Assembly (NCBI GenBank): GCA_947069175.1
Contig: CAMTDV010000027.1
Location: forward strand, 38,019,369 to 38,083,368
Source of the DNA: Scalesia atractyloides
Taxonomy: Eukaryota > Streptophyta > Magnoliopsida > Asterales > Asteraceae
DNA length: 64,000 nt
Reading direction: 5' to 3'
Under the pieces are notes generated by a model. It made no database searches. It was not told the origin of the DNA and saw nothing but the letters and a program-made list of their open reading frames with translations. Shown here piece after piece: positions 1 to 12,184 of the stretch; the stretch's first letter is position 1; the number at the start of each line of letters is the position of its first letter. Position numbers and translations under genes: made by a program.

Positions 1-674
1 CGAGCCTTGGAAGCAGTTATTTCACATTTTCTCTTCCCGTCAATCTCATCCTTGATTGACCTCAATCTTACTTCATCTTGAGTCAGTGAGACAGCTAGAT
101 CCACATCAGATCCGAAAGTATTGGGTTTGGAGGCTTTCACCATCCCTTTAAATTCTTGTGCTAAACCACCGATGAAATGCGCAATGCGTTTAGGCTCAAG
201 GGTGATCAGATAAGGAACTAATCTTGACCATGATTTACAGTCGGAGACGTACTTCCGATAGTCCATTTTCTTCATGGTGAGAGTCAAGAATTCAGACTCT
301 ACCTTTTCAACCTCATGCAGAGGGCAGTAGGTTTCTTTGATTAGGTCCACAAATTTGGAACATCTCATGCTATACAGGGAGGCCTTCCCTATTGACTGCA
401 CCATTGCCTTCCACCATGTCAAAGCATCGTTCTTAAAGGACTGGGACATATACTTGATAATGTCCTTCTCAGCACAACCGCTGATATCTACCGTTATTTC
501 CATCTCATCCAGCCACTTCATGGCATCTATAACTCCTTTCTCCCTCGTGAAGTCACGAGGTTTGCATGAGACAAAGTACTTGTAGGAACATCCTTCCTTA
601 TTATTTCGGGGTTCCTTTTTAGCGACATGTTTTGGTTCACTCCTCACACTTGAGGAATAATGCGAACTTTGGGT
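1..674 (-). CDS. Tekay-like Ty3/gypsy gag domain, partial (runs off the left edge)
   Basis: Minus-strand reading is open from the TAA at 677-675 to the window edge, about 224 codons without a stop. It has the retrotransposon gag (capsid-like) signature: CSYKYFVSCKPRDF, then the central NDALTWWKAM block (the 'ALTWW' core of gypsy gag), then WSRLVPYLITLEPKRIAHFI and a basic tail. Gag would package element RNA in cytoplasmic particles. The zinc knuckle, protease and pol should lie left of the window. The upstream part (PKHVAKKEPRNNKEG) is in frame, so this is the N-terminal side of a gag-pol ORF separate from the proline-rich ORF1 at 1361-5413. No internal stop is seen, so this piece may be relatively young. 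Family assignment rests on remembered gag patterns; lineage (Tekay chromovirus) is inferred from the long LTR and iMet primer site. Confidence 0.8.
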
Positions 675-1360
675 TTATGGGAAGAAGATGGAGTGATAGA
701 TGGGATTTAGAATGTACTGGACCTGGCCCTTTGAAATTTGCCGTAATATTGGCCATTGCTTTGCTGGCTTTCGCAACAATCAGGGATCAAAGGTTATTTC
801 CTATGTCCTCGTGGTTAGCATACCTCACATTGTCATCCCCGCCATAAGCATTATCGGAATTTTGGTTTGCCATTATATCATATTTGGGCTACAGGCCAAC
901 AATAAGTTATTTTTTCAGTGCAATTCATTTGAACATATATCAAAGGAGGAGAAGATATTGAATTTTTGTCTTGATGATTTGATTTTTCATAAGTGATAAT
1001 ATTAGCCATGGTTTAATTCAGCCTCAAGGGCTCTAAGGCTTGGAGATATCTCCTCCACCTTTTCGGTTGGTGTGCACCACATTGTTACTACCACCATTTT
1101 GCCAATAATGTAGGCATGCCATATAATTTTGGCTTCAACTTCAAGAAGATTTATCAATTTATGGCAGATCAATCAAAATCGAATTTAAACATCAAAATAA
1201 ATATTTGAACATTGTGAAGAAATTCTAGAAGATAATCAAATTTTCATAAAATAAATTACAATACTTGTACAAAGATGGACTTTTGGAAGGAAATCACAAT
1301 GCAATGTCCTTGAACAACTTTTGGAAACAAAATTACAAAAAAAAGATAATCTAAAAATCT
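675..1360 (-). other. Decayed linker between ORF1 and gag-pol of the Tekay-like element
   Basis: No long reading frame. Short minus-strand frames (for example SKAMANITANFKGPGP near 760) resemble the low-complexity start of gypsy gag-pol proteins but are cut by stops and frame changes. AT-rich spacer follows up to the ORF1 stop at 1361. I see no RNA gene or regulatory site here. Confidence 0.5.
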
Positions 1361-1631
1361 TCAATCATCTTTCTTTCCTTTGACAATCTTTGAGAGTTTC
1401 TTGAATATCTCGCTCGTCCTTTGTTCATTCTTTTCGGATTGTCATCGGATTTGTTCTGCTCGTTCCAACGCTTGGTTGATTGCTTCGATCAGTAATTCTT
1501 GTTGCGGTGGTTATGGTTGCGGAACAACCGAGTATGGATTGTAACACCTCGTAAAAATCGTGTCAAATAGTATAGTGACACGTGCTATTACTTTTATAAT
1601 AAGTCCATTATGGACTTATAAGGACTAAAAG

Positions 1632-2030
1632 TGTCAACATGCTCAAATTAAGCCTCTGAGTGATCCTCTGATGTCAACGTGCATAAACCGAACCTCTGAG
1701 TGACCATTAGTGTCAACATGCTTAAAACATAGCCTCTGTGTGACCATTAATGTCAATATGCTTAAAGTTAGCCTCTTAGTGACCATTAGTGTCAACATGC
1801 TTAAACTAGGCCTATGAGTGACCATTTGTGTCAAGATGCCCAGCCTCTGAGTGACATCGGAGTCAACATGTTTATATTGAGCCTCTGAGTGATCTTTTAC
1901 AAAGTCCTAACTCTCATATGAGCCACTTGTTCGACGAGAGGGATTAATTCTGTAAAATATTAAAGTTGGACAATGGAGGGGTTAAAAGTGTCAACATGTT
2001 AATTTATACCTTCGAGTGACCTTTTAATGA
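1632..2030 (+). repeat. LTR minisatellite, about 8 units of 32-43 bp with TTGAC cores
   Basis: Units run GTCAACATGC...CCTCTGAGTGA and repeat seven times from 1634 to 1900, with one more at 1986-2028. Read on the minus strand each holds TTGAC (W-box core). Spacing varies because the A/T linker differs in length. Ends about 350 bp upstream of the TATA box. Confidence 0.85.
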
Positions 2031-2382
2031 ACCCAGAGCTCGAAAATGTCCGGACATAATCCTTGGTACGCCAAATGTTGGCTACGGAGGGCTAAATATG
2101 CTATAAGGGTGTTTAGGAGGTTTTATAAGTTGAGGGGCTAAATGTGACAGGTTTGGAATGTTTCCATGGGGCGCTCGCGGGGCGCGAGTGATCCTAGCCA
2201 AGTCTCTCGCGACCTAACAGAGGCCTGTGTCTCCAGAAAATTTGTTTGGCCTCCACACATGTTGCCAAAAACCATTTGATTCGAAACTATGGACTTCCAA
2301 ACTGCTATGCCACGTTTTAGGACACTTGTAAGCTCCCTCTAACACCCCTTAACACCTGGTATCACCTCCTTCAAGCTCTCCA

Positions 2383-2392
2383 ACTATAAATA
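2383..2392 (+). promoter_or_regulatory. TATA box of the plus-strand solo LTR
   Basis: CTATAAATAG, about 845 bp into the LTR. The same motif sits at the matching place in the reverse LTR copies (8511-8520, 33218-33228), so it is conserved. Predicted transcription would start near 2415-2425. Confidence 0.7.
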
Positions 2393-5300
2393 GGTGCATT
2401 TGTTCACCACTTGAACTTGCACCTTTCTCATTTCTCATTCTATCTCCCTCCTCTAGAAGTTCCTAACTGAAAGGAGCATCCAACTTAGTTCTATTTCATC
2501 ATAGGAATCACTAGTAAGTGTTCCTTTCTCTTGCATTTTTGTTTATAGGCTTTTATAGCCAAAAGTCAAGCGTTTTACGAAAAAAACCTTGACTTTCGGT
2601 TAAGACCCTTATGGTCCAGCCATTGTTCGTAACAAATATGGCTAAGTGATCGAAATAAGGTAGGCGTTAGTTACTATTAAGGGCACCTCCTAAAGATCAC
2701 GTTTGCTAGACTAATTGACGGGTCAAAGTATAAATATTAAAAAGTTAAACAGGCCATTTTGCGGAAATATGATAATCTGAGTTCATATATGTTATGAAAC
2801 ATGTGTTGACACTTAAACAAGTTGGTGATAATTATTAGAACATGTGAGAACATGTTTGGCTTGTCAATTTCAGTTATAGGGACGGTAAGTCGCAAAGTTT
2901 AACTTCTGCTTTGACTTTCGATTCTAACCTGATTTAGATTAGTGATCTAAGGTTGCATTATGATCGTAATATTATGTAGCATAACCCCCTGAGGTTATAT
3001 TACATGATCATAATCAGAATCTGAGTTTATGCACAAGTTCCGTTATTATGCCATTTTGACTAAAATGTCCTTTTTGCATAAAATAAGGTTTAATCAATAA
3101 TGAAATTGGAAATTAACTACCTACTGATGTAATATCATAAGTAGGATTATTTGGGATGTCAAATCAGATTATAAACTGAGTCTATGAACAAGTCCTTGTA
3201 TTATGTCAACAAATGACGATAAAGCCCTTGTGGCGCGTAAAATGGTTTTAATCATACTTTTTCATATTGAAACTTTTACCTACTGATATGTTATATTAAA
3301 TAACATATCTAGGACATATAAACCTGTTCTTAACATCATTTTTTACTAAACTTCGCACAAAACGTCATTTTACAACATAAACGCCGTTTCGACTCTTAGT
3401 ATGGTCTTAAACCATATTGATCAACCAAGACTTGTTACCAACTGATTTTAAAACTTATTTAAAATATTTTTATAGTAGGTACATGATATAAACTCAAAAT
3501 CCCAATAAACTATCATACTATGTGTAAAATGACCAAAATGCCCCTTCGGTGTATAGTTTGGTAATAAATGATAAATCAGACATATTATCATGTTCCTACT
3601 GATATTATATCATAAATTAATTATTTTTCCAGAATACTTATGATCATAACATTGAAATATATTCAAGTTCCTTTTATACGGTAGGCATAGTTTCTTTTTA
3701 AAACCTTAAGGGGCATGTAATTTGATATCCTACTGATATTATAACTTATTTAAAATAAAATGGCATATAGAACTTGTCCATGACTTATCCGGTTAGCCAA
3801 TATTGCTTATATGCGTTCGGTTAAGTATATGTAACTAGTTTATGGAAATTAACCGAAACGGGTTTAACCTTATCATTTAAGTTTCAAAGTCCAAAATGCT
3901 TATGGTTTACCCATATTATACAAGTCATAGTACTTGTTGGGTTTAAACTACATTCTATCCGATCATCGCTTAATCTGCGTATTATACGTTTTGATCCTGT
4001 ACGCTAGTCGGTCTAAGTATATGACTTAATTAAGACCGTTAGCATTTAATAGGTTAGCTTATGCCATAATCCAAAATAGAGCCTTCCGGTAAATGCTATC
4101 TGCACTTAGTTCATTTTGGATATGGCTAAGATATTAAATCTTGCATTTTTAAATCAAGACTAGCTCAAGTAAATACTCTCGACTTATTTCCCCTATACGG
4201 GCTTGGGTTACGGTAAATTATTACTGCTTGGCCGGAAATGAGATCAATCGAATGCCGAATTGTGGGTATTAAATCTGCATATTCTGTTTTAATCAATTTT
4301 GTTTGATAACTTAAACATGGGGGTTAACGACCGTGTCCTGGATATCCTAGGCTCATTACATTAGATAATCCGCCTGTGGATCTTCTATTACAAGTTGTCT
4401 GTATATTATTTTGTACTTTGAACATGTGGTTTGTAATAGTAATTTAATCCAAGAATTTCGTTGTGTTGTGTTTAATTGGCTGTGATGATATCAACTTACA
4501 TCACAATATTCCCCACTCGTGCCCAACGATGTTTGGATTGGTTGGAAATCCGGAGTGTGACAGATATCCGGAGTTTGAATAACCCGGGTTATAGTAGCTA
4601 GGAGGAAATGGAGGTGGGTATAAAGCATTTTGAATGACCACCTATAAATAGGGGTAAAAAGACAAAGCCAGATAGTTACAATTAGTTGAGGCTATCACAT
4701 GAGAAGTATTACACCGGTCATATCTAGATATATGGGAATGGGGTTATCATATCCCGTAGGTGGTGGTTGAGGTAACTCAACAATAGGAGTAGGTTTAGTG
4801 GGTCCACCCATTTGGGGGTCCTCTGGTATGGTTGGATATGTTGGGGGTAATAGTGAAAGTGATCCCGACCATTGCCCAGCACGAACTGACATTTGTGCAC
4901 CTGTGTGAGGCTTCCTTGGTTTTGTCAGTGGTTGTTGTTGTTCCATTTTCTCATCTTCTTGTGGAGGTGGTGGAGTTTGAGGAGGTGGATAGGAAGGTGT
5001 TTGAGGTATATGTTCTAAGGTATGATAAAATGTAAATTGGTTGATGTATTGACCCCATTTGTTAGGACCTTGATATGGTGAACCAACATATGATGCCATG
5101 TCACTAGATAGTTCTATAGGATGAAAATTTGTCCCAGATGGCGGCATTTTCGGGTCAGAGTCGTTTTCTAGTTGATTTTGGCTAGGATGGGGTGAATTTA
5201 TGTAAAGGGATGGGTTGAATGAATCATCATGTGAGTGGGAGCGGGAATGGTGCAAACGAGATGAATGATTTGAAGCTAAGTGTCTAGCGGGTTGTGATGA

Positions 5301-5561
5301 ATGGGATTCACTCGAATTTGAGAAGACTCCTAGTGATGTGAAGGCGATGTTAATAGTCGTGATGGTCCTCCCCTCATGGGACCTTTTCTCGTTCCTTGTC
5401 TTCTAGATGGCATAGTTTTCTTGTTAAATATCAAAATCAGATAACTTGATAGAAATGAGGGGCCTTAGGTTAATGCCTAGACTTGGAAAAGTCTAAGGAA
5501 TATGCTATTATGATATTTGAGCTTAGACACAAAAGGTTAGTGTCTAATTCGCTCAAACGTT

Positions 5562-5575
5562 GGTTCTGATACCAA
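5562..5575 (-). promoter_or_regulatory. Primer binding site, initiator-Met tRNA type
   Basis: Minus strand reads TTGGTATCAGAACC two bases after the LTR end, close to the usual plant iMet site TGGTATCAGAGCC with one difference. It fixes the 5' LTR boundary at 5578 and the direction of the element. Confidence 0.85.
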
Positions 5576-8510
5576 CCTGTCACACCCTGGTTTCCCAGTG
5601 GGCCCGGACATGGGTTTATGTGTGATGATTAATAACAGATATTCACATATAGCACAGAGGAAGTCTTGGGATTATAAATTAATTATTACAAGTACAAACA
5701 TCTGAAAGTTCAAAAATAATATACAGATGGAAAGGTACTAGAAGATCCACTGGCGGATCAGAAATAACAAAAGAAAATCTTTAGACTACTAGGCCTTGCG
5801 TGGAGTCGCAAATTCCAATAAGCATAAACCGAGCAGCTTGAGTCTATTCCATACTTGCTATATAACCTGCGCTTGGTTTTGAATTGTCATGCCCCAGATT
5901 TCCAACCCAAATCCATACACCGGTGGGCCCGGGTGGGGAGTATTGTGACGTCAGTTGAAAACATCATTCTCAATTAAACACGGCACAGCGGAAGTCTTGG
6001 AGTAAAATTACTATTACAAACCAAATGTTTAAAATAAAATAATATACAGGCTCGTAATAGAAGATCCACAGGCGGATCATAAAATTGTACAAAGAAAGAA
6101 TATAAAATAGACTTTAGGCAGATCTAGGATTTGCAAGATCCTCTTATCACTACCGAGTACTTCCAGCCTATTTTCATATTGTACCTGCAAGCTCAGCCTT
6201 TTGAAAATACGTCAGCTTTCGCTGGTAAATACACTCGACTGACTCATTTTGAAAACATTTCAAAAAATTGTTTTAAGTGCGTATCAGCACAAAATCTTTT
6301 TATAACTTGGGAAAGTTGATGTTGCAACCTTGTTAACAGCTTCACATGTTTGTCCATACATACAGGGCCCAGTACAGAAACCGAGACATGATTAAATACA
6401 CACCACTTAGAACTCACGAAGGAGTTATCCCCAACGTCTTTGGTAATTTGCATTTGAGCATCTATCAGGTGTATGCCTACACCCCGTGCTAAGGTCGTGG
6501 CCATTATCTAATGTAATGAGCCAAGGATATCCAGGACACGGTAATTTAAGTCCCGATGTTTAAATTATCAAACAAAACTGATTAAAACGGAATATGCAGA
6601 TTTACTAGCCACAATCCGACATTCGATTGATCCCATTTCCGACCAAGCGGTAATAATTTACCGTATCCCAAGCCCATATAGGGAAAATAAGTCAAGAGTA
6701 TTTACCTGAATTTGTCTTGTTTTAAAATGCAAGATTATAACCCAGCCGTATTCAAAATGAGCTAAGTGCAGATTGCATTTACCGGAGTGTCTCTAGTCTG
6801 GATTATGGCATAAGCTAACCAATTAAATACTAACGGTCTTATTTAAGTCATAGACTCAGACCGACTAGCGTACTTGATAAAAACGTATAACGCTAGATTA
6901 AATGATGATTGGATAGAATGTAGTTTAATCCCAACAAGTACGTTGACTTGTGTAATATGGATAAACTATAAACATTCTGGATTTTGAGATTTAAATGACA
7001 AGGTTAGACCCGTTTCGGTTAATTTCCGTAAACTAGTTACATACACTTAACCGTATGCATATTAGCGATATCGGGTAATCGGATAAGTCATGGACCAGTT
7101 CTATATGCCATTCTATTTTAAATAAGTTGTAATCTCAATAGTATACCAACTTTTATGCCTGTTATGATTTTAAATTGAAACTATGCATCTTAAGAGCATT
7201 TTGGTAATTTTTACCATATAAAAGGAACTTGAATATAATTTAAGTTTATAATCATGAGTATTCTAGAAAAATAATTTATTTATGATATAATATCAGTAAG
7301 ATATCATTTATATGTGCATTTATCTTTTATGACCAAACTATGCACCAAAGGAGCATTTTGGTCATTTTACACATAGTTTATAAATTATTTGGGATTCTGA
7401 GTTCATAACATGTACCTACTGTAAAAATATTTAAAATAAGTTTTAAAATCAGTAGGTAACAAGTCTTGGTCAAATAATATGGTTTAAAACCATACTATGC
7501 GCCGAAACAACGCTTATGTCGTAAAATGACGTCTTTATGCGATGTTTACAAAAACTGATGGTAAGGTGATTAAAATGTTTTAGATATGTTATTTAATATA
7601 ACATATCAGTAAGTAAATGATTTACCTTGAAAAGATTTAATTAAAACCATCTTATAAGCCACAAGGGCTAAAATCGTCATTTATCGACATAGTTTAAGGA
7701 CATGTTTGAAAACTCAGTTTATAACTTGGTTTAACATACCAAATACTCCTAGTTATAATATTACATCAGTAGGAATCTCATTTTCAAGTTCATTATCATT
7801 TAAAACTTTGTTTTATGCAAAAGGGCATTTTAGTCAAAAATGGCATAATTACGGAACTTGCGCATAAACTTGGATTCTGATTATGATCATGTAATATAAC
7901 CTCAGAGGTTTATGCTACATTATATTACGATCATAATGCAACTTTAGATGAGTAGGTAACTAATCTAAATCGGGTCAGAATCGAAAGTCAAAGCAGAAGT
8001 CAAACTTCACGACTTTCGGCTGCGAACCGACCCTAGAACTAAAATTGACGGGCCAAACATGTTCTTACATGTTCTAATAATTATTACCAACTTGTTTAAG
8101 TGTCAAAACAGGTTTCATAACATATATAAGATCAATTTATGATTTTTCTGAAAATGGCCTGTTTGACTTTTTAATATCATAACTTTGACCCGTTAATTGG
8201 TCTAGCAAAATTGATCTTCAGGGGTGCCCAGGGTTTAACACCTACCTTATTACGATAACTTAGCCATGTTCATTTAAAACATTGGCTGGACCATAATGGT
8301 CTTAACCGAAAGTCAAAGCGTTTTCTGTAAAACGCTTGACTTTTGGCTATAAAAGCTTATAAACGAAAATGCAAGAGCAAGGGACACTTACAAGAGGTTC
8401 CTAGAATGCAAGAGAACTAAGTTGGATGCTCCCTTCAGCTAGGAACTTCCAGAGGAGGGAGAAGAGTTGAATTTGAGAAAGGTGCAAGTTGAAATGGTGA
8501 ACTTGAGCAC

Positions 8511-8520
8511 CTATTTATAG
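8511..8520 (-). promoter_or_regulatory. TATA box of the nested solo LTR
   Basis: CTATAAATAG on the minus strand, conserved in position with the other LTR copies. Confidence 0.65.
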
Positions 8521-8829
8521 TTGGAGAACTCAAAGGAGGTGATGCCATGTGTTTAGGAAGCCATAGTTTCGATTTAATGGTTTTTGGCATTTTTGTTTGG
8601 AAGCCAAGAAAACTTTCTGCAACAGAGCCTTTCTTGCGCTGGGTCTCTCGCGGCCCACGTCCGCCCCTTGGCCAGTTTCAGATTTTGACACTTTTAGCCC
8701 CTTAACTTCATAAGGCTTCTAAAAACCCTCTAAAACACTTTTTTTGGAACTTTTAGCCCTCCGTAGACAATACTTGGCATACCCGGGATTATGCCCTGAC
8801 ATTGTCGAGCTCTCGGTTTGTTAAAAGGT

Positions 8830-9180
8830 TACTCAGAGGTATGAATTAACATGTTGACACTTTTAATCCCTCCATTATCCAACTTTCACATATTTACAGA
8901 ATTGAACCCTTTCGTCAACAAATGGCACGTATGAGAGTTAGGACTTCGTAAAGGATCACTCAGAGGCTTATTATAAGCATGTTGATTCCGATGTCACTCA
9001 GAGGCTGGGCATGTTGACATATCAGTCACTCAGAGGCCAAGTTTTTAGCATGTTGACATAGTAGTCACTCAGAGGCTAGTGATTCAAGCATGTTGACATA
9101 TCAGTCACTCAGAGGCTGTTATTTATGCATGTTGACATCAGATCGTCACTCAGAGGCTCAATTTGAGCATGTTGACGCCT
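8830..9180 (-). repeat. LTR minisatellite, 7-8 units
   Basis: Units of the form GTCACTCAGAGGCT...CATGTTGACA, each with one TTGAC core; unit length about 32-42 bp. Same array as at 1632-2030 and 33600-34040, in reverse orientation to the former. Confidence 0.85.
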
Positions 9181-10899
9181 TTAGTCCTTATTGGTCTTTA
9201 ATAGACTATATTTAAAATACAACACATGTCTCTATACTATTGGACACCATTTTACAGGATGTTACATGAAAATACGTCAGTTTTCACTGGTAAAGACAAT
9301 TAACCGACACGTTTTGAAAATCTTTTCAAAATTGTTTTTATACCATTTGGTATGTCATTTTATATAAAACTAGGGACAAAATGATATCTCTTGTTACTAG
9401 TTTTACATGCTTGTCAATACATATGTGGCTTGGAACTAATCTCTAATACATAATTATCCGACACACCACATTTTAAATAAAACATGATACAACATAATAG
9501 CGTATGCCGGGTGTATGCCTACACCCCACGCTTAGGTTGTGGCCACTTGCAATTAAGTGAGCTGATGATATCCAGGACACGGTCGCATTAACCCCCATGT
9601 TCAATTTATCAAGTAAAATGGATTAAACAAGTTAATTAAATTTTTAAGCATCATTCGCCCATGATTTAATACCCGACCAAGCGGCTAATCCCATATCCCA
9701 AGCCCGTATAGAAAAATAGACTAAGAGTATTTACCTTTACTTTTCCTTCAAATCAAGGATGCTAAAGCACACCCGTAATCAAAACAACCTAAACACAGGT
9801 GCAATTTACTGGAGGCTCATAGTCTAGAATGGACGGAAGTATGATCAGTGAGTCTTATTAAAGTCAGTTGACTTGGACATATTAACTTATAAGAATTATG
9901 TACGGTTCAATAGATTAAGCGGAGACCGAATAGAATGTGGTTTAAGCCCTTACGAGTGAATGGCTCATATAATAAGGGTCAAATTACCAAACTTTCTGTT
10001 TAGAACTGATTCGGAAAGGTTTTGACCGATTCGGCTAACTTATATAAAGTATGCTATATGAGTCAACTGTACACGCATAGGCGCCATCGGGTGATCGAAT
10101 GAGTCTATGGTAAGTCTAGTATGCCAAAACATTTTTTATTATAATGTTGCATCAATTTCAAACTCAGATTACATGATCAATATTTTTCAAAATCATTTTA
10201 TGTGTAAAAAGGGTATTTTGGGCATTACTTAGGCATAATATGTGGACTTTGCATAAAACCCGACAAATGATATGATCAGAAAGTATAACCTATAGGGTTA
10301 TTTCCTACAGTAATATGATCATATCAACTTCAAATTAGTATCTAAACTATCTTAAACGGGTCAGAATCTAAAGTCAAAGTAGAAGTCAAACTGTTTGACT
10401 TTTGGTTGCGAACCGAGCTCTAAGCATGAAATGATCGGTTGTACATGATCTAACATGTCCTAATAGGTTATCTAAACTGTTACAATGTCAAAATTTAAGG
10501 TTTCGACACTTAGAAGTTCATTTAACGTTAATTCTGAAAATCTACGTTTTTTACTTTTATTTAATAAAACTTTGACCCGTCATTTGACCAACATAAAGTG
10601 ATCTTCAGAAGGTGCCCTCTTAGGGGTTTAACACCTACATTATTATGATCACGTAGCCATGTTCAATTTGAACATTGGCTTGACCGAGATGATCATACCT
10701 GAATGTCAAAGCAAATGTCAATTTACTTGACTTTCGGCTAATAACTAGCCTATAAATGAAAAGAGACTGAGTTAGAATACTTACAAGTGTTCAAGAAAGA
10801 CTAAGCATCAAGTAGGAGGCCTCTATAAGTAGATGTAATCTCTAAGGATGAGAGAAAAAAAGAATGAGAGGTGCAAGCTGAAAGAAGGCATGAGCAAGG

Positions 10900-10909
10900 C
10901 TATTTATAG
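10900..10909 (-). promoter_or_regulatory. TATA box of the outer 5' LTR
   Basis: CTATAAATAG on the minus strand, about 420 bp from the LTR 5' end, followed downstream by the same GTGCAAG(T/C)TG-type leader seen in the longer LTRs. Confidence 0.65.
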
Positions 10910-11058
10910 TTGCATTCAAGCTCTCAAATCTTGCCAAATGTGATCAGAGGTGCTAAGGAGGTTATTAGTATCATCACACATGTCCAAAGCAGGAGAATTG
11001 GTGGCAAAATCGCGAGAAATGTGTCCAACTATGTAGATGTAGCTGCCAGATGCACCCC

Positions 11059-11091
11059 TTACGGACCATAAGGGGTTTGTACGGTCCGTAA
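11059..11091. repeat. Perfect inverted repeat in LTR U3
   Basis: TTACGGACC (11059-11067) and GGTCCGTAA (11083-11091), 9-bp arms with a 15-bp loop, followed by a second imperfect CTTATGGACCATAAGG-type palindrome near 11122. Lies about 150 bp upstream of the TATA box. Confidence 0.8.
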
Positions 11092-11327
11092 TGGACCCTG
11101 CACGCCCACAGTATGTTCAAATGCCTTATGGACCATAAGGCTATGGCTTGCAGTCTGTAAGGGACCTTCAGAGGCAAAAATTTTAACATATTGTCATGTT
11201 TAACCCCCCTCCACTTCCATCCTTCCACATACTTATGTATTTGGTCCCTCTTGTCCAACTTACCGGGATTATTTGAGAGTTAAATGGAAACGTGTTGTCA
11301 TATAATTTGCCAATTCGAGGTGTCACA

Positions 11328-11936
11328 CTATACCCCTGGAAATCTTTTACCAGTTTTATTATGAAATTTGTCTGTTGTAATGCTCAAAAGTGCAAGTTGA
11401 TCTAGAAGATCAAATTCTTCTTGGTTAGTTGGGTCCATGGGTCTTTGGTCATTTATCACTAAAGCAAAATTCTGGTTTCCAGCAAATAATGAGTTGTTAT
11501 GAGAATATAAACTAGTATTTATGTCAACAAAGTGATCATAACCCTGGTTACTAATATTGTTGGTTCATGAAGATTTATTGTGACATTAAGGGCAGTGTTT
11601 CCAAATGAATAGTCATCAGCAACCTTTTCCCTAACTGGCAACAACTTTTGTTTCTGGTCAATTCTCTCTCAAATGTGAGGAGTTTTCCATGAAGTTGTGT
11701 CACAGTAAGTTCCTTATCTCAAATCAATTGTAGTTGTATCACACTTGTCATGGAGTGATCTCAAAAAATTTGAGGCTCATAGTAGCATTTGTAAATGTTT
11801 CGTCAACAAGCCTTAGCTCAGTGATTAAGAAATTGAATCGCTCAAATTGTTGCGTCACAGATTCTTCCTTAACACGAGTAAATATTCATAATGTTGCTTC
11901 AATATTTCTCTCAAATTCTCCAACACTTCATTTGTT
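11328..11936 (-). pseudogene. Copia gag (UBN2-type) remnant
   Basis: Minus strand carries scattered gag-like pieces: VTQQFERFNFLITELRLVDE followed by TMSLKFFEITP (the 'lxxL...ETLVDxKIxxSLP' region of copia gag) and, further on, DQRPMDPTNQEEFDLL. Stops and frame shifts break it throughout. It stands beyond the outer end of the Tekay LTR, so it was host sequence for that insertion. No zinc knuckle or protease follows. Assignment is by pattern and is moderate. Confidence 0.45.
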
Positions 11937-12059
11937 AAAATATCATGGTAAGATTAGTGATAGTGCTAATCTCACAATTATGATTTAATTATGTATTTTT
12001 TTTCTTTCTTTATAAAAAGAACTAAATTCCATATAACTTAATTCAGTTTTATATATATA
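11937..12059. repeat. Left half of a segment duplicated at 44008-44140
   Basis: Nearly identical to 44009-44127 (GTGATAGTGCTAATCTCACA and the following A/T run). Together with 28019-28503 it rebuilds the uninterrupted copy at 44008-44619, which marks the Helitron insertion site. Confidence 0.85.
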
Positions 12060-12090
12060 CTAGTCATTTATCCGCGCAATGCGGCGGGAG
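12060..12090 (-). other. Helitron 3' terminus: hairpin plus CTAG
   Basis: Minus strand reads a short GC hairpin (CCGCATTGCGCGG region, 12072-12088), then ATAAATGA, then CTAG, then host T. A hairpin 10-12 nt before CTRR is the classical Helitron transposition terminator. Confidence 0.85.
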
Positions 12091-12184
12091 TGGCGATTTA
12101 CAATAAGATACTCATTCACTGTTAGTTTATTAGTCGTTTCATGATATATTGTATAGTACTTAAGTTAGTTTTCTTATTCATGAT

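Larger units (their letters stand above)
1540..4562 (+). mobile_element. Solo LTR, Tekay-like Ty3/gypsy, plus orientation, nested in ORF1
   Basis: Starts TGTAACACCTCG and ends GGAGTGTGACA, about 3.0 kb, with no coding region attached. The same sequence family occurs in reverse at 5885-9266 and 30606-34122. The host ORF1 continues on both sides. Flanks share only GAT (left ...TGGAT, right GATAT...), so the expected 5-bp target duplication is degraded. U3 contains a minisatellite (1632-2030), a GC-rich palindromic stretch (about 2170-2215) and a TATA box (2383-2392). A solo LTR normally results from recombination between the two LTRs of a full element. Confidence 0.85.
1361..5413 (-). pseudogene. 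Proline-rich ORF1 of the Tekay-like element, split by a solo LTR
   Basis: Reads on the minus strand from ATG at 5413 (MPSRRQGTRKGPMRGG) through a Pro/His-rich stretch that includes DPKMPPSGTNFHPIELS and IPEDPQMGGPTKPTP, down to 4563, and resumes at 1539 with YSVVPQ, a charged helix (LLIEAINQALERAEQI) and a basic end (VKGKKDD, stop at 1361). This matches a proline-rich ORF often found just after the primer site of long-LTR gypsy elements in daisy-family plants; its role is not known to me. It is interrupted by the plus-strand solo LTR at 1540-4562. There is also a stop near residue 27 and at least two frame changes before the insertion. The restored junction reads NSGY|PYSVV, which supports one original ORF. 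Confidence 0.7.
5885..9266 (-). mobile_element. Solo LTR, Tekay-like, minus orientation, nested in another LTR
   Basis: Begins TGTCATGCCCCAG and ends CAGGATGTTACA on the plus strand, 3.38 kb. Flanks are TGAAT (5880-5884) and TGAAA (9267-9271), a 5-bp target duplication with one change. No coding region. It is the reverse-oriented relative of the LTRs at 1540 and 30606, with the same minisatellite, GC-rich U3 and TATA box. Confidence 0.85.
5578..11327 (-). mobile_element. 5' LTR of the minus-strand Tekay-like element, split by a nested solo LTR
   Basis: Low end TGTCACACCC abuts the primer site. High end GGTGTCACA at 11327 gives the 5' start TGTGACACC on the minus strand. The LTR runs 5578-5884, is interrupted by another LTR at 5885-9266, and resumes at 9267-11327, about 2.37 kb of its own sequence. 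The resumed part (GAAAATACGTCAG...) lines up with the internal part of the related LTR at 6205 onward, which proves continuity. It holds a TATA box (10900-10909) and a perfect hairpin (11059-11091). It is a different subfamily from the 3-3.5 kb LTRs. Confidence 0.8.

Noticed and set aside
632..996. Plus-strand membrane-like small ORFs
   Set aside because: Antisense of the decayed gag linker; no supporting signal.
1632..1900. CRISPR-like array of spaced repeats
   Set aside because: Units vary in length and sequence, the spacers are related to each other, and it lies in a plant LTR.
4832..5035. Plus-strand 67-codon frame opposite ORF1
   Set aside because: Shadow of the Pro-rich minus frame.
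5562..5575. tRNA gene
   Set aside because: Only the 3' end complement is present, next to an LTR: a primer binding site.
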